DNA of 64,000 nucleotides from Ascidia mentula (taxonomy: Eukaryota > Chordata > Ascidiacea > Phlebobranchia > Ascidiidae), in the NCBI GenBank assembly GCA_947561715.1, contig OX387204.1:5709001-5773000 (forward strand), written 5' to 3'. A program made the translations under genes and the position numbers. Under the pieces are notes generated by a model. The model saw only the letters and a program-made list of their open reading frames with translations, did no database searches and was not told where the DNA came from. Shown one piece after another: positions 1 to 9,342 of this stretch. Numbering within the stretch: position 1 is the first letter of the stretch; every line of letters starts with the position of its first letter.

Positions 1-67
1 CACCCGGAAGTCATTGTCATTGTTGAATGCTTTTGCCGAAAATTAAAATATATGTTTGGTTTTGCAG

Positions 68-637
68 ACCAGCCATCGCAGACTCTCTGTACTCTATGTC
101 TTACCTGTACTTGGGACTACTTGGATTTCTTCTGTCATTTATTGTAGGATTACTCGTTTCCTTCTTAACAGGTGAAACTGGATCAGGTGTATGTTAACAC
201 GTACTGTTTGTAACTTTTATTATCATGTCGGATGCCGATTTGAACAAACGTTGAACCGATTTGAACAAACATCACCCCTGTTATTTCGCACAGTCCTATT
301 TGTTTGAGCGTGTTTTTAAGCTCCGTTATGTAGGTGTGAACTTGTTGCTAAAAGTACAATTCTAAATATATCGTGTATGTGTAATAATAACATACTCTTA
401 CCAGGTGCAAATAATCCGAAGCACAGTGACCCCAAGCTGTTCATGCCCTTCATTGACAATCGGTTCCTGCCCAACAAAGTTCGAACCTTCTTCAGGTTTG
501 GCGTACCAGAAATCCATCAGAAGGCGATGGGTGACGACAAAGTTTTTAGCCACAGCGACACTATGCGGCGGCACATGGAAGGTTGCGATATGGTGAACGA
601 GCCTGAATCTCATCGAGTGGAACCATTGATTTTGTAG
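68..637 (+). CDS. SLC5-type sodium/solute symporter, copy 1 (3' end only)
   Basis: The last two coding exons (68-186 and 405-637) of a sodium-coupled monocarboxylate transporter-like gene whose body lies left of the window. The first exon follows a tttgcag acceptor and encodes the last transmembrane helix ([18 protein letters not shown]) and ends in phase 1 at a gtgtat donor. The second starts after ttaccag and encodes the cytosolic tail, beginning [16 protein letters not shown] and ending EPLIL-stop. Both exons match copies 2 and 3 at nearly every residue. The C-terminal Leu-Ile-Leu could be a class II PDZ ligand (inference). The family moves short monocarboxylates or other small solutes with sodium across the plasma membrane; the substrate here cannot be read from sequence. 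Confidence 0.88.
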
Positions 638-640
638 TAT

Positions 641-1584
641 CACAGATTAGTTGCGAGTTGGTGAAAATTATGTTGATAAACAAAGTTTTCCCAATGGGAT
701 ATTTTTTGTTGTAACCTGAGGTGTAAATAACAACGTCAGTTTCCAATATCTTTTCATTGCAGTTAGAACTGTGTACTTCTTTTAATATATTCACATGTTC
801 GGTACAATATTATTAATACATACAATTAGGTTTTTCATGCTTTAATCCACAGCCTGTGTTAACTATCACATCACATCAGAACATTTTGCTATAGAAAATG
901 TTTTTTGAACAGAGTTGGTGTTTGGGATAAGATTGTATTTTGTTGAACCCGAATAGGTGGCAACCGAACTTCTGATGTAACACGTGCCAACATGTCACTT
1001 TTTAATCCCTTTGGCTGCAATCCTTGGATTGTCGCGATTTTCAGTTGGAAATAGCCGAATGACTAGATAAGTTGTGTAGCTTTATCGGTGCTCATTGCAT
1101 TCCTACTTATTTACGCCAAGGGCACACAACTAAATTTCGGTGCCAGATTCGTTGTCTAATATCTATCGCGTAACAAACATTTGTGCAAACATTTTTCTTT
1201 GCAAGGATGATTTCTTAAAACAATTTGAAAAAAAACTTGATTAAACGTTTATAGACCCAAAATGCAATTACAGATGACACCTGGAAAATACTTTTTATCA
1301 TTCTAGGTTGAAATCCGCCTGCATATGTTCAAACCAATGGCATGCCGATCTTGGCTCGCGTGTCTTATATTGTGTACCCCTGATTTACTTGGTTTAAACA
1401 AATAGACTTGATTTTGGTGCATTTGAAAAAAATCGCTTGGAAACAGAATTAAATGGCAATATTCGGAAGATCCTGCATTGTCAACATAACATGTTCTCTT
1501 GTGCTTCAACGGATCTATTTACAGGTTAGGTTGAAGCTTCACTTGGATTCTGTATCCAAACTCAGTGATTTTATATATCGATCA
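641..1584. other. Intergenic 3' flank of SLC5 copy 1
   Basis: No gene seen. The first ~120 bases are almost identical to the 3' flank of copy 2 (13471-13590). Parts near 1390-1480 resemble, in decayed form, 19040-19130 downstream of copy 3 (shared words such as gcaatattcg), so this is duplicated intergenic sequence of the array. Confidence 0.6.
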
Positions 1585-2065
1585 GCCGACTGTTGCTGTT
1601 TTCTCATTTATTACATATATCAGGTGCAGTTCTGCGATCCCATTTAAAAAATGAAATTTTAATGCTTCCTAATGCACGTGGAATGAGCAACGTAAGCGTA
1701 AATTTTCTCAATTAAAGCCAGTTTTGCTACCGAAATGGAGGTTCGTAGTTTGAAAGCCTCTGTAGATGCGATGATTTATGAAAAAAAAAACAATTTCTGT
1801 CTTTGTTACCGGTTTAAGTCACCCCCATGTTTGAAACGAGAAAACAAAGAAGGGGGGGAGTTAACAAACCGGCCGCTATTCAAAAACAAAAACGCAAATT
1901 TGGTTATAAAACTAGTGAGCCCTCGAATTAGCACACGCTATTGTTATTAGTGTTTGCAGGAGCTGTTTGTCAAAAACATATATTTGGATGTTTGTTATGA
2001 CTTCTTTATGCAAATTAATGTATTCGCATGCAGATCAGCAACATTTCCGTTTTTACCTGATACAG
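1585..2065 (+). repeat. Duplicated SLC5 promoter segment, left copy
   Basis: About 480 bases aligned end to end with 7848-8365 at roughly 95% identity by eye. Both contain a G-run next to ttaacaaaccggccgctatt, a ttggatgtttgttatgactt word and an ATGCAAAT octamer (2008-2015 here). Weaker versions of the same blocks stand upstream of copies 3 (13600-14020) and 4 (19190-19920), which identifies the segment as SLC5 upstream DNA. Homology with the right copy stops abruptly after tacag-gtt at 2065, where the transposon-like block begins. Confidence 0.85.
2008..2015 (+). promoter_or_regulatory. Octamer (POU-type) motif in the left promoter copy
   Basis: ATGCAAAT followed directly by TAATG. The same word is in the right promoter copy (8282-8289). 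In front of copy 3 the equivalent position is degraded (ttgcaatttaatg). Binding by a POU factor is an inference from motif identity only. Confidence 0.3.
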
Positions 2066-3021
2066 GTTACAACTATTTCGTAAACGTAAAAATGCGCTTC
2101 GTTCCCTCGGTTTTTAATCACGCTGCCGGTTGCGTCTATGTACATTATATCACGTTTAGTGCGTTCGTGGAAAATTTCGAACGTCTCTTGCGACCACAGC
2201 ATGATACTGGGAGTCGAAGTTACATGCTGCAGCGTTCCGCCTAACTTTCCTTTCACCGCAACGCCGTTAACCTTTTGTTCATCCTGCATAATCGCAAGCG
2301 CTTCTAATTCCTGTTTGGATGGGACGTCTATCCTAATCGCCGCGTTTCGAGCCTTTTTTAACACCTCCTTGGATGGCGCGTCATCCCTATTTCCTGATTC
2401 TAAGACGTCGGGTTCAACTTCTCCGAGCATTTCAACATTTGTCAAACGGGGGCATTGATTCGTTACACGTTGTTTAACTTTCTCCAATCTTAATCCTTTT
2501 AAATGGGTGGATTTAGTAGTTCCGGTTGGATGAACAGGAATTAATGAATAATTTACTGTCAATAATTTATCCAAACAAACCAAGTCAATGGATGCCACAC
2601 AGGGACAAGTCCCGAATGTGCACCGAAATTTGCTGTGAAAAAAGCGGCCCGTGTTTTGCTTGACATACCATCTTTGCTCCTTTGCCGCGAAAGAACAGTA
2701 CGGATTACTGTCCTTCAATGCGCGTCGAATGATTTCCGGCCATTCCTTTCCTGTACAATATCTACCTTTAATACCTTTACTAATATAATCAAACTCGTCT
2801 GTAGTTAAAGTAAAACTTGCACTATGTGCGAAAGTGCTGGGAGACCAGTATGCTTCGCGTTTTAAACTAGCAAACTCATCCACGTCGCATTCGCCGCAAT
2901 CTTTGCATTCATCGCGCACATCAGTCAAACCTGTAACCTGTTCGTTTACACCTTCCGATTTGTTCAAACATTCCACAACATCAACCAAATCCTCATCACA
3001 CACATCAGCAAAACCACGTTA
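2053..3021 (-). pseudogene. Transposase-like protein, N-terminal part only
   Basis: An open frame of about 320 codons that runs off at the junction with the promoter duplication, at a possible GTAACC donor near 2070. It contains a Cys-rich stretch (CTFGTCPC) after an aromatic/basic segment (EQRWYVKQNTGRFFHSKFRC), reminiscent of the zinc-binding N-terminal part of MULE-type transposases. Near the end, RDIMYIDATGSVIKN places an Asp after hydrophobic residues as in the first catalytic Asp of RNase H-fold (DDE) transposases. The later catalytic residues are absent because the frame ends at the junction. A stop separates this frame from the ORF upstream, so either a short intron or a frame change lies near 3020. 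Family assignment is inference from motif shape. Confidence 0.45.
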
Positions 3022-3971
3022 TTTTGACCCCCATCACTCTCGTCGCCCCTAATAGTGCACAGGATTACTTCTTTACCCTCTTCAAAAATCTCGCATTCGT
3101 TCGCGCAGTGTTTTAAAATTGCGTCCCGATTGTGCTCCCAGGTTGATTTTAGTGACCGGATCTTGTTTCGTAAATAAAGTTTGTTATATTTTCCTTCATA
3201 TATTGAAAAGTAAAGTGCGTGCCAGTCATCGATATTCTTTGCGTTAAAAGTGCGAAATTGTTTTAAAGCGCCAATTATCTTTTGGGTCATTTCCCCAAGG
3301 TTGTCATCGGTTCTAGCATCGACTACATTACATTCGACATTGGATGGACTAGCAGCGCAAACAGATGCTTCGCCATTACATTCATTTTCAACAAGATTAC
3401 ACCCACATGATGATTCGCGAAGAGCCTTAGTTATCTCAGTTACATTTCGTTCCCAAAATTTTCGAAGTTTACGAACTTTGTTGCGACGTTCTGTGTTGGA
3501 CAAATTTTTTTTAGAAAAAAATCTGACCAAAGCATGCCACGACGAGAGGGCGTGAGGGTCAAATGTTGAAAACGTGGATATTGCTTTTATAAACATGTCT
3601 ATTGTCAAATTACCTTGTGTCTTCTTTGCCGAGACCGTCTCCAACGTTGACGAGACGGTCTCGTGGGGAATTTCCCCTCGAACGCACTTCATCGGTGGTG
3701 ACGTGATGTTCTTCTTGTCGGGAATTTCCCCTCGAGCGCACTTCATCGGTGGTGACGCGGTCTTCTTGGTGTTAGGACTCTTCTTCCTCTTCCTCTTCGT
3801 ACACTTCTTCAGTGGAGTGGCGGTCTCCTCGGTGTCCTTAGGTGTTGAGTTGGTCATCTCGGTGTCCTCGGGTGTTGGGATGGACTGGCACTCCTCGCTG
3901 CTCGAGTACCCTGACGTTCTCCCTCCTCGTCTTGTTACAGCCATCCATCCGGATCCCGATGCTTCCGCCAT
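2964..3971 (-). CDS. Unrecognised protein with two copies of a Trp-rich module
   Basis: 335 codons from an ATG in a good context (aaaATGgcg). Residues 1-50 are Ser/Thr/acidic. Residues 55-70 are strongly basic (KKCTKRKRKK), likely a nuclear localisation signal. Two 18-residue repeats follow, each with SPPMKC and RGEIP (about 73-103). Then come two similar modules at about 124-181 and 229-287. Both carry W-H-A-L, later R-N-K-x-R-x-L-(K/R), and W-E-(R/H)-N, a helical pattern suggesting a small DNA- or protein-binding fold. The last ~25 residues look like read-through past a splice or frame change into the next ORF. I do not recognise the family. Position next to the transposase-like frame suggests an accessory or N-terminal transposon protein. 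Confidence 0.5.
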   Translation of the reverse strand: MAEASGSGWMAVTRRGGRTSGYSSSEECQSIPTPEDTEMTNSTPKDTEETATPLKKCTKRKRKKSPNTKKTASPPMKCARGEIPDKKNITSPPMKCVRGEIPHETVSSTLETVSAKKTQGNLTIDMFIKAISTFSTFDPHALSSWHALVRFFSKKNLSNTERRNKVRKLRKFWERNVTEITKALRESSCGCNLVENECNGEASVCAASPSNVECNVVDARTDDNLGEMTQKIIGALKQFRTFNAKNIDDWHALYFSIYEGKYNKLYLRNKIRSLKSTWEHNRDAILKHCANECEIFEEGKEVILCTIRGDESDGGQNNVVLLMCVMRIWLMLWNV

Positions 3972-4221
3972 TTTCCGTTGTCGTCTGGTGCGCAGTTTGG
4001 TGGACGACCGCAGGTCTTGTTGGTTGGAATCCAGTACTCCTCCTCCTCCCCATATTTGGGAAGGCCTCTGGAGCCAATCGTACTCTGGAGCCAAACAACG
4101 CTGTATTGGAGCTAACCGTACATATGACGGTTTGTCAACCTAGCAAATACAAATGCAGTTTGTTTAGCTACAAGTTATACTGAGATACAGCGAGTTATAA
4201 TATAATAGATTAATATTTTAC

Positions 4222-5050
4222 CTGCTGCGCCCTTTTCTGAACAACATCAAGAAATGTTGGCCTTGATTTCACCGGTTCCGCCTGTTCAATGGACTTCTAG
4301 TGTAACATAATGTCGTTATTGTAATAGTTTTGTTGTAAAAACATTTGTACTCACCGACAGTGGACCCGGCGTTATCTTTGTTCCCGCATTTAATTCGGGA
4401 AAATCCTGGATAGCCTTGACCGCCACCTCCTGTAATTGGACAGTCCTTTCCACGTGTGTCAGCAGAAGTCGTAGACCTTCATCTAAGAGATGGATCCCAT
4501 CGTTACTAAGTAATTGCGATGGGATGACTCCCTCAATAAACTGAAGTTCCTTCTGCTGACTTCCTCATCTCTTTGTTTAGGGATGTAACCAAACGTGGCG
4601 TCTTCGTCGAAGGCAATATTCCAGTGTGAAAAATCTGCAACACGAAATAGGGTATCAATACTTAGAACGTATATTATTTAAAGAATGCATAGTATTTTAC
4701 ATACCTTGGCGAATGGGTATAGTGTCCTTACCAATCGGACAAGAGCTTTCATACGGCCAACAATTCCGCTAATGCCACCATTCATAGGGTTGTCACCTTT
4801 CATTGCGAGAACATCATTAGTGCCAAACCCAATGACAACAACGCTCGTTTAAGCCACCAAGCCATATGCATACGCGCCATACACTTACTTCGATAAAACC
4901 TTGCACAAACCTTGGCCCAAGCTGTTCTTTTGCAAAAACAATCTTATACCCTCCTGCTATCGAATGAAATCAAAATATAACAAATTAAGCCAGGGTGGCT
5001 ATGCGAAATTCAACGATAACTTACTTCAACCGACCGTCGCCCGCCGCTCG
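4222..5050 (-). pseudogene. SGNH-hydrolase-like spliced gene, damaged
   Basis: Minus-strand pieces bounded by splice signals: about 5050-5017 (ends GAA|gtaagt), 4948-4884 (encodes KIVFAKEQLGPRFVQGFIE, ends GAA|gtaagt), about 4843-4725, about 4635-4370 (ends TCG|gtgagt) and 4296-4222 (ends CAG|gtaaaa). The third has VVVIGFGTNDVL, the block III G-x-N-D of SGNH/GDSL esterases. The fourth has SNDGIHLLDEG, the block V Asp-x-x-His. The block I catalytic Ser motif is not visible and may lie in the part replaced by satellite. The fourth exon needs one change of frame near 4560, so this copy is probably inactive. SGNH domains deacylate esters or bind acetyl groups and are known passengers of some transposable elements; the substrate is unknown. 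Confidence 0.5.
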
Positions 5051-5069
5051 TTCAAGCCACCAAGCGATA
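4846..5069 (+). repeat. 25-nt direct repeat at the block/satellite boundary
   Basis: The word cgctcgtt(c/t)aagccaccaag plus a following atat occurs at 4848-4873 and at 5047-5070. The second copy runs straight into the first satellite unit. The two copies differ at a few positions. Confidence 0.6.
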
Positions 5070-7845
5070 TCGCAACGAAATGGGTTTGACTGCGGTCACG
5101 CTATGTGAATCCCAGCATTCGCGTATTTTCGGCGCTGCATACAAGTGCCAATTTAATAATGTTCCGGGACATAGGATTTTTTTAAAATTGGTGTAGAATA
5201 GGCTTGGAACATGTAGATCACATTACAATAGCGTTTTTTGAACACCTATAAAGTATATCGCAACGAAATGGGTTTGACTGCGGTCACGCTGTGTGAATCC
5301 CAGCATTCGCGTATATTCGGCGCTGCATACAAGTGCCAATTTGATAATGTTCCGGGCCATAGAATTTTTCAAAAATTGGTGTAGAATAGACTTAGAACAT
5401 GTAGATCACATTACAATAGCGTTTATTGAATACCTATAAAGTATATCGCAACGACATGGGTTTGACTGCGGTCACGCTATGTGAATCCCAGCATGCATGT
5501 TCGTCAAAGGCTTTGACTCAAACAGTAGGCAGTGAGCATTTGCAGCGCTGCATACAAGTGCCAATTTAATAATGTTCCGGGACATAGAATTTTTTAAAAA
5601 TTAGTGTAGAATAGACTTAGAACATGTAGATCACATTACAATAGTGTTTTTTGAATACCTATAAAGTATATCGCAACGACATGGGTTTGACTGCGGTCAC
5701 GCTATGTGAATCCCAGCATGCATGTTCGTCAAAGGCTTTGACTCAAACAGTAGGCAGTGAGCATTTGCAGCGCTGCATACAAGTGCCAATTTAATAATGT
5801 TCCGGGACATAGAATTTTTTAAAAATTAGTGTAGAATAGACTTAGAACATGTAGATCACATTGCAATAGCGTTTTTTGAATACCTATAAAGTATATCGCA
5901 ACGACATGGGTTTGACTGCGGTCACGCTATGTGAATCCCAGCATGCATGTTCGTCAAAGGCTTTGACTCAAACAGTAGGCAGTGAGTATTTGCAGCGCTG
6001 CATACAAGTGCCAATTTAATAATGTTCCGGGACATAGAATTTTTTAAAAATTAGTGTAGAATAGACTTAGAACATGTAGATCACATTGCAATAGCGTTTT
6101 TTGAATACCTATAAAGTATATCGCAACGACATGGGTTTGACTGCGGTCACGCTATGTGAATCCCAGCATGCATGTTCGTCAAAGGCTTTGACTCAAACAG
6201 TAGGCAGTGAGCATTTGCAGCGCTGCATACAAGTGCCAATTTAATAATGTTCCGGGACATAGAATTTTTTAAAAACTAGTATAGAATAGACTTAGAACAT
6301 GTAGATCACATTGCAATAGCGTTTTTTGAACACCTATAAAGTATATCGCAACGACATGGGTTTGACTGCGGTCACGCTATGTGAATCCCAGCATGCATGT
6401 TCGTCAAAGGCTTTGACTCAAACAGTAGGCAGTGAGCATTTGCAGCGCTGCATACAAGTGCCAATTTAATAATGTTCCGGGACATAGAATTTTTTAAAAA
6501 TTGGTGTAGAATAGGCTTAGAACATGTAGATCACATTATTATAGCGTTTTTTGAATACCTATAAAGTATATCGCAACGACATGGGTTTGACTGCGGTCAC
6601 GCTATGTGAATCCCAGCACGCATGTTCGTCAAAGGCTCTGACTCAAACAGTAGGCAGTGAGCATTTGCAGCGCTGCATACAAGTGCCAATTTAATAATGT
6701 TCCGGGACATAGGATTTTTTAAAAATTGGTGTAGAATAGACTTAGAACATGTAGATCACATTACAATAGCGTTTTTTGAATACCTATAAAGTATATCGCA
6801 ACGAAATGGGTTTGACTGCGGTCACGCTATGTGAATCCCAGCATTCGCGTATTTTCGGCGCTGCATACAAGTGCCAATTTAATAATGTTCCGGGACATAG
6901 GATTTTTTAAAAATTGGTGTAGAATAGGCTTGGAAGATGTAGATCACATTACAATAGCGTTTTTTGAACACCTATAAAGTATATCGCAACGAAATGGGTT
7001 TGACTGCGGTCACGCTATGTGAATCCCAGCATTCGAGTATATTCGGCGCTGCATACAAGTGCCAATTTCATAATGTTCCGGGACATAGAATTTTTCAAAA
7101 ATTGGTGTAGAATAGACTTAGAACATGTAGATCACATTACAATAGCGTTTATTGAATACCTATAAAGTATATCGCAACGACATGGGTTTGACTGCGGTCA
7201 CGCTATGTGAATCCCAGCATGCATGTTCGTCAAAGGCTTTGACTCAAACAGTAGGCAGTGAGCATTTGCAGCGCTGCATACAAGTGCCAATTTAATAATG
7301 TTCCGGGACATATAATTTTTTAAAAATTAGTGTAGAATAGACTTAGAACATGCAGATCACATTACAATAGCGTTTTTTGAATACCTATAAAGTATATCGC
7401 AACGACATGGGTTTGACTGCGGTCACGCTATGTGAATCCCAGCATGCATGTTCGTCAAAGGCTTTGACTCAAACAGTAGGCAGTGAGCATTTGCAGCGCT
7501 GCATACAAGTGCCAATTTAATAATGTTCCGGGACATAGAATTTTTTAAAAATTAGTGTAGAATAGACTTAGAACATGTAGATCACATTGCAATAGCGTTT
7601 TTTGAATACCTATAAAGTATATCGCAACGACATGGGTTTGACTGCGGTCACGCTATGTGAATCCCAGCATGCATGTTCGTCAAAGGCTTTGACTCAAACA
7701 GTAGGCAGTGAGCATTTGCAGCGCTGCATACAAGTGCCAATTTAATAATGTTCCGGGACATAGGATTTTTTAAAAATTGGTGTAGAATAGGCTTGGAACA
7801 TGTAGATCACATTGCAATAGCGTTTTTTGAACACCTATAAAGTAT
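5068..7845 (+). repeat. Satellite array of 13 units in two lengths (188 and 225 bp)
   Basis: Thirteen head-to-tail units, counted at the word tatcgcaacga: starts 5068, 5256, 5444, 5669, 5894, 6119, 6344, 6569, 6794, 6982, 7170, 7395 and 7620, ending at 7845. Units 1-2 and 9-10 are 188 bp; the other nine are exactly 225 bp. The order is SS-LLLLLL-SS-LLL. The long form replaces the short cgcgtattttcg stretch with a 37-base-longer piece containing the 15-nt palindrome gtcaaag-g-ctttgac and caaacagtaggcagtgag. Units are nearly identical, so the array is young or homogenised. No open frame runs through it. Confidence 0.97.
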
Positions 7846-7847
7846 AT

Positions 7848-8365
7848 CGCCGACTGTTGCTGTTTTCTCATTTATTACATATCTCAGGTGCAGTTCTGCG
7901 ATCCTATTTCAAAAATGAAATTTTAATGCTTCCTAATGCACGTTGCATGAGCAACGTAAGCGTAAAGTTTCTCAATTAAAGTCAGTTTTGCTACCGAAAT
8001 GGAGGTTCGTAGTTTGAAAGCCTCTATAGATGCGAAATCGGGATGATTTATGAAAAAAAAACAATTTCTGTCTTTGTTACCGGTTTAAGTCACCCCCATG
8101 TTTGAAACGAGAAAACAAAGAAAGGGGGGGAGTTAACAAACCGGCCGCTATTCAAAAACAAAAACGCAAATTTGGTTATAAAACTAGTGAGCCCTCGAAT
8201 TAGCACAAGCTATTGTTATTAGTGTTTGCAGGAGTTGTTTTGTCAAAAAACATATATTTGGATGTTTGTTATGACTTCTTTATGCAAATTAATGTATTCG
8301 CATTCGAACTCAGTTATTGTGTCTGTGCAGATCAACAACATTTCCGTTTCTACCTAATACAGGTT
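7848..8365 (+). repeat. Duplicated SLC5 promoter segment, right copy
   Basis: Second copy of 1585-2065, joined on the left to the last satellite unit at the shared word atatcgc and diverging on the right after atacaggtt. It contains ctgtgtctgtgcag-type sequence (to about 8329), the same word that stands 25 bases before the start codon of copy 3. This copy is the likelier working promoter of SLC5 copy 2 (inference from distance). Confidence 0.85.
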
Positions 8366-9342
8366 TTAATACGAACATTCTGGACAAGTCCAGGAAAATC
8401 CTGACGTGTGGTAAATCCTGACGTATGGTTATTGTCCCAGGGCTTGTTCAACAATAATTACATGCATGGATGTTCGAAACAATAGTTTTTAAAGCGCGCA
8501 AATAGTTTTAATCACACGTAATGTGGCAAAATCATAACAACCCGTACAAAAGCCTTACCGGAAAATATTTTGGGTTGAAAAAAACACTGGACTTGTCTTT
8601 TCTTTTGTTATCCAGATTGTCTGAAAACATGCAACCATATACGGAAAGGTCAGTTGTAAATTCGAAAACTCGTGTGACGCATCCGTAGATCCTAATTATT
8701 ATCGTTTTATCCAAGCACTGGGCAAAGTTACTCCCTTTAGGAGGTGCTATAAGTTAAAAATAAATTTATCGCGACATACTTACCCCGGCCTTGTCAAAGG
8801 TTCCTACTCATGATGTAGTGAAATGTTTACATCAAAATACAGTTATATTAATTGACAACAAAGGAAGAACACGGTTCGTGTGTCAGATCTAACAAATAGG
8901 GGGGAGACCAGTCAATTTGGACGCAATTCTGTTGTTTCACAACTGGCTCTTTGGGCGATGATCGGCTGCAACGGTACTACTTTTTTTTAATGTTGACGCG
9001 CAAAGAGTTTGCTGTCGCATGGATAAAGTGTGTGTCACCACGAGTCGACTAACAATACGTAATTGGTGTTTGCAGTAGGTGTCGTTGTGGGTTGTAGTCT
9101 AAACACACTAAAAAAAAACAAGAAATTACTCTGCGTTCAAGCCAAATGGTTGCATATGTTGAGACATCATTGCGCTATTTAAAGCACGTGCATTTTAAGA
9201 TCGGGCATATGAATTGCAAATAGAGCAAATAGAGAAATAACTGTTTGAGTAAAAGTCAGATATTTACTATTTTCTTTGATAATTGTTTATTGATCAGAAC
9301 CTTAGTCTGTGTAGTTTGTAACTTTCGAAGTTGAAACAAGCA
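8366..9342 (+). other. Upstream/leader region of SLC5 copy 2
   Basis: About 980 bases without counterpart in front of copies 3 and 4, where the conserved gcag acceptor-like word lies only ~25 bases from the ATG. No coding signal. It may be an inserted stretch now acting as a 5' leader intron. Confidence 0.4.

Larger units (their letters stand above)
2066..5067 (-). mobile_element. Truncated composite DNA-transposon-like block
   Basis: A 3 kb block between duplicated promoter DNA and a satellite array. All its coding signal is on the minus strand. It holds an SGNH-hydrolase-like spliced gene (4222-5050), a 335-codon ORF with a duplicated module (2964-3971) and a transposase-like ORF cut off at 2066. 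No terminal inverted repeats or target duplication could be found, as both ends abut other repeats, so the original ends are probably lost. The mobile-element assignment rests on the transposase-like D-A-T-G segment, the basic DNA-binding-like ORF and the intrusion between two copies of promoter DNA. A captured host gene fragment is the alternative. Confidence 0.5.

Noticed and set aside
405-596. Second open frame (starting VQIIRS) in the last SLC5 exon of every copy
   Set aside because: Copies share the same DNA, so an open shifted frame is expected in all of them. The main frame joins by phase and continues a known family.
398-643. Minus-strand ORFs of 73-81 codons over the last SLC5 exon (also 13231-13476 and 18357-18578)
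   Set aside because: They mirror a conserved coding exon on the other strand and have no splice or start context of their own.
2066-5067. Reading the block as an LTR or LINE retroelement
   Set aside because: No reverse transcriptase motif, LTR, or poly-A tail seen. The coding parts are spliced and the one catalytic-looking motif is transposase-like.
5068-7845. Idea that the regular repeats are a CRISPR-like array
   Set aside because: Units are 188-225 bp head-to-tail with no short repeat/variable spacer pattern, in an intron-rich animal genome.
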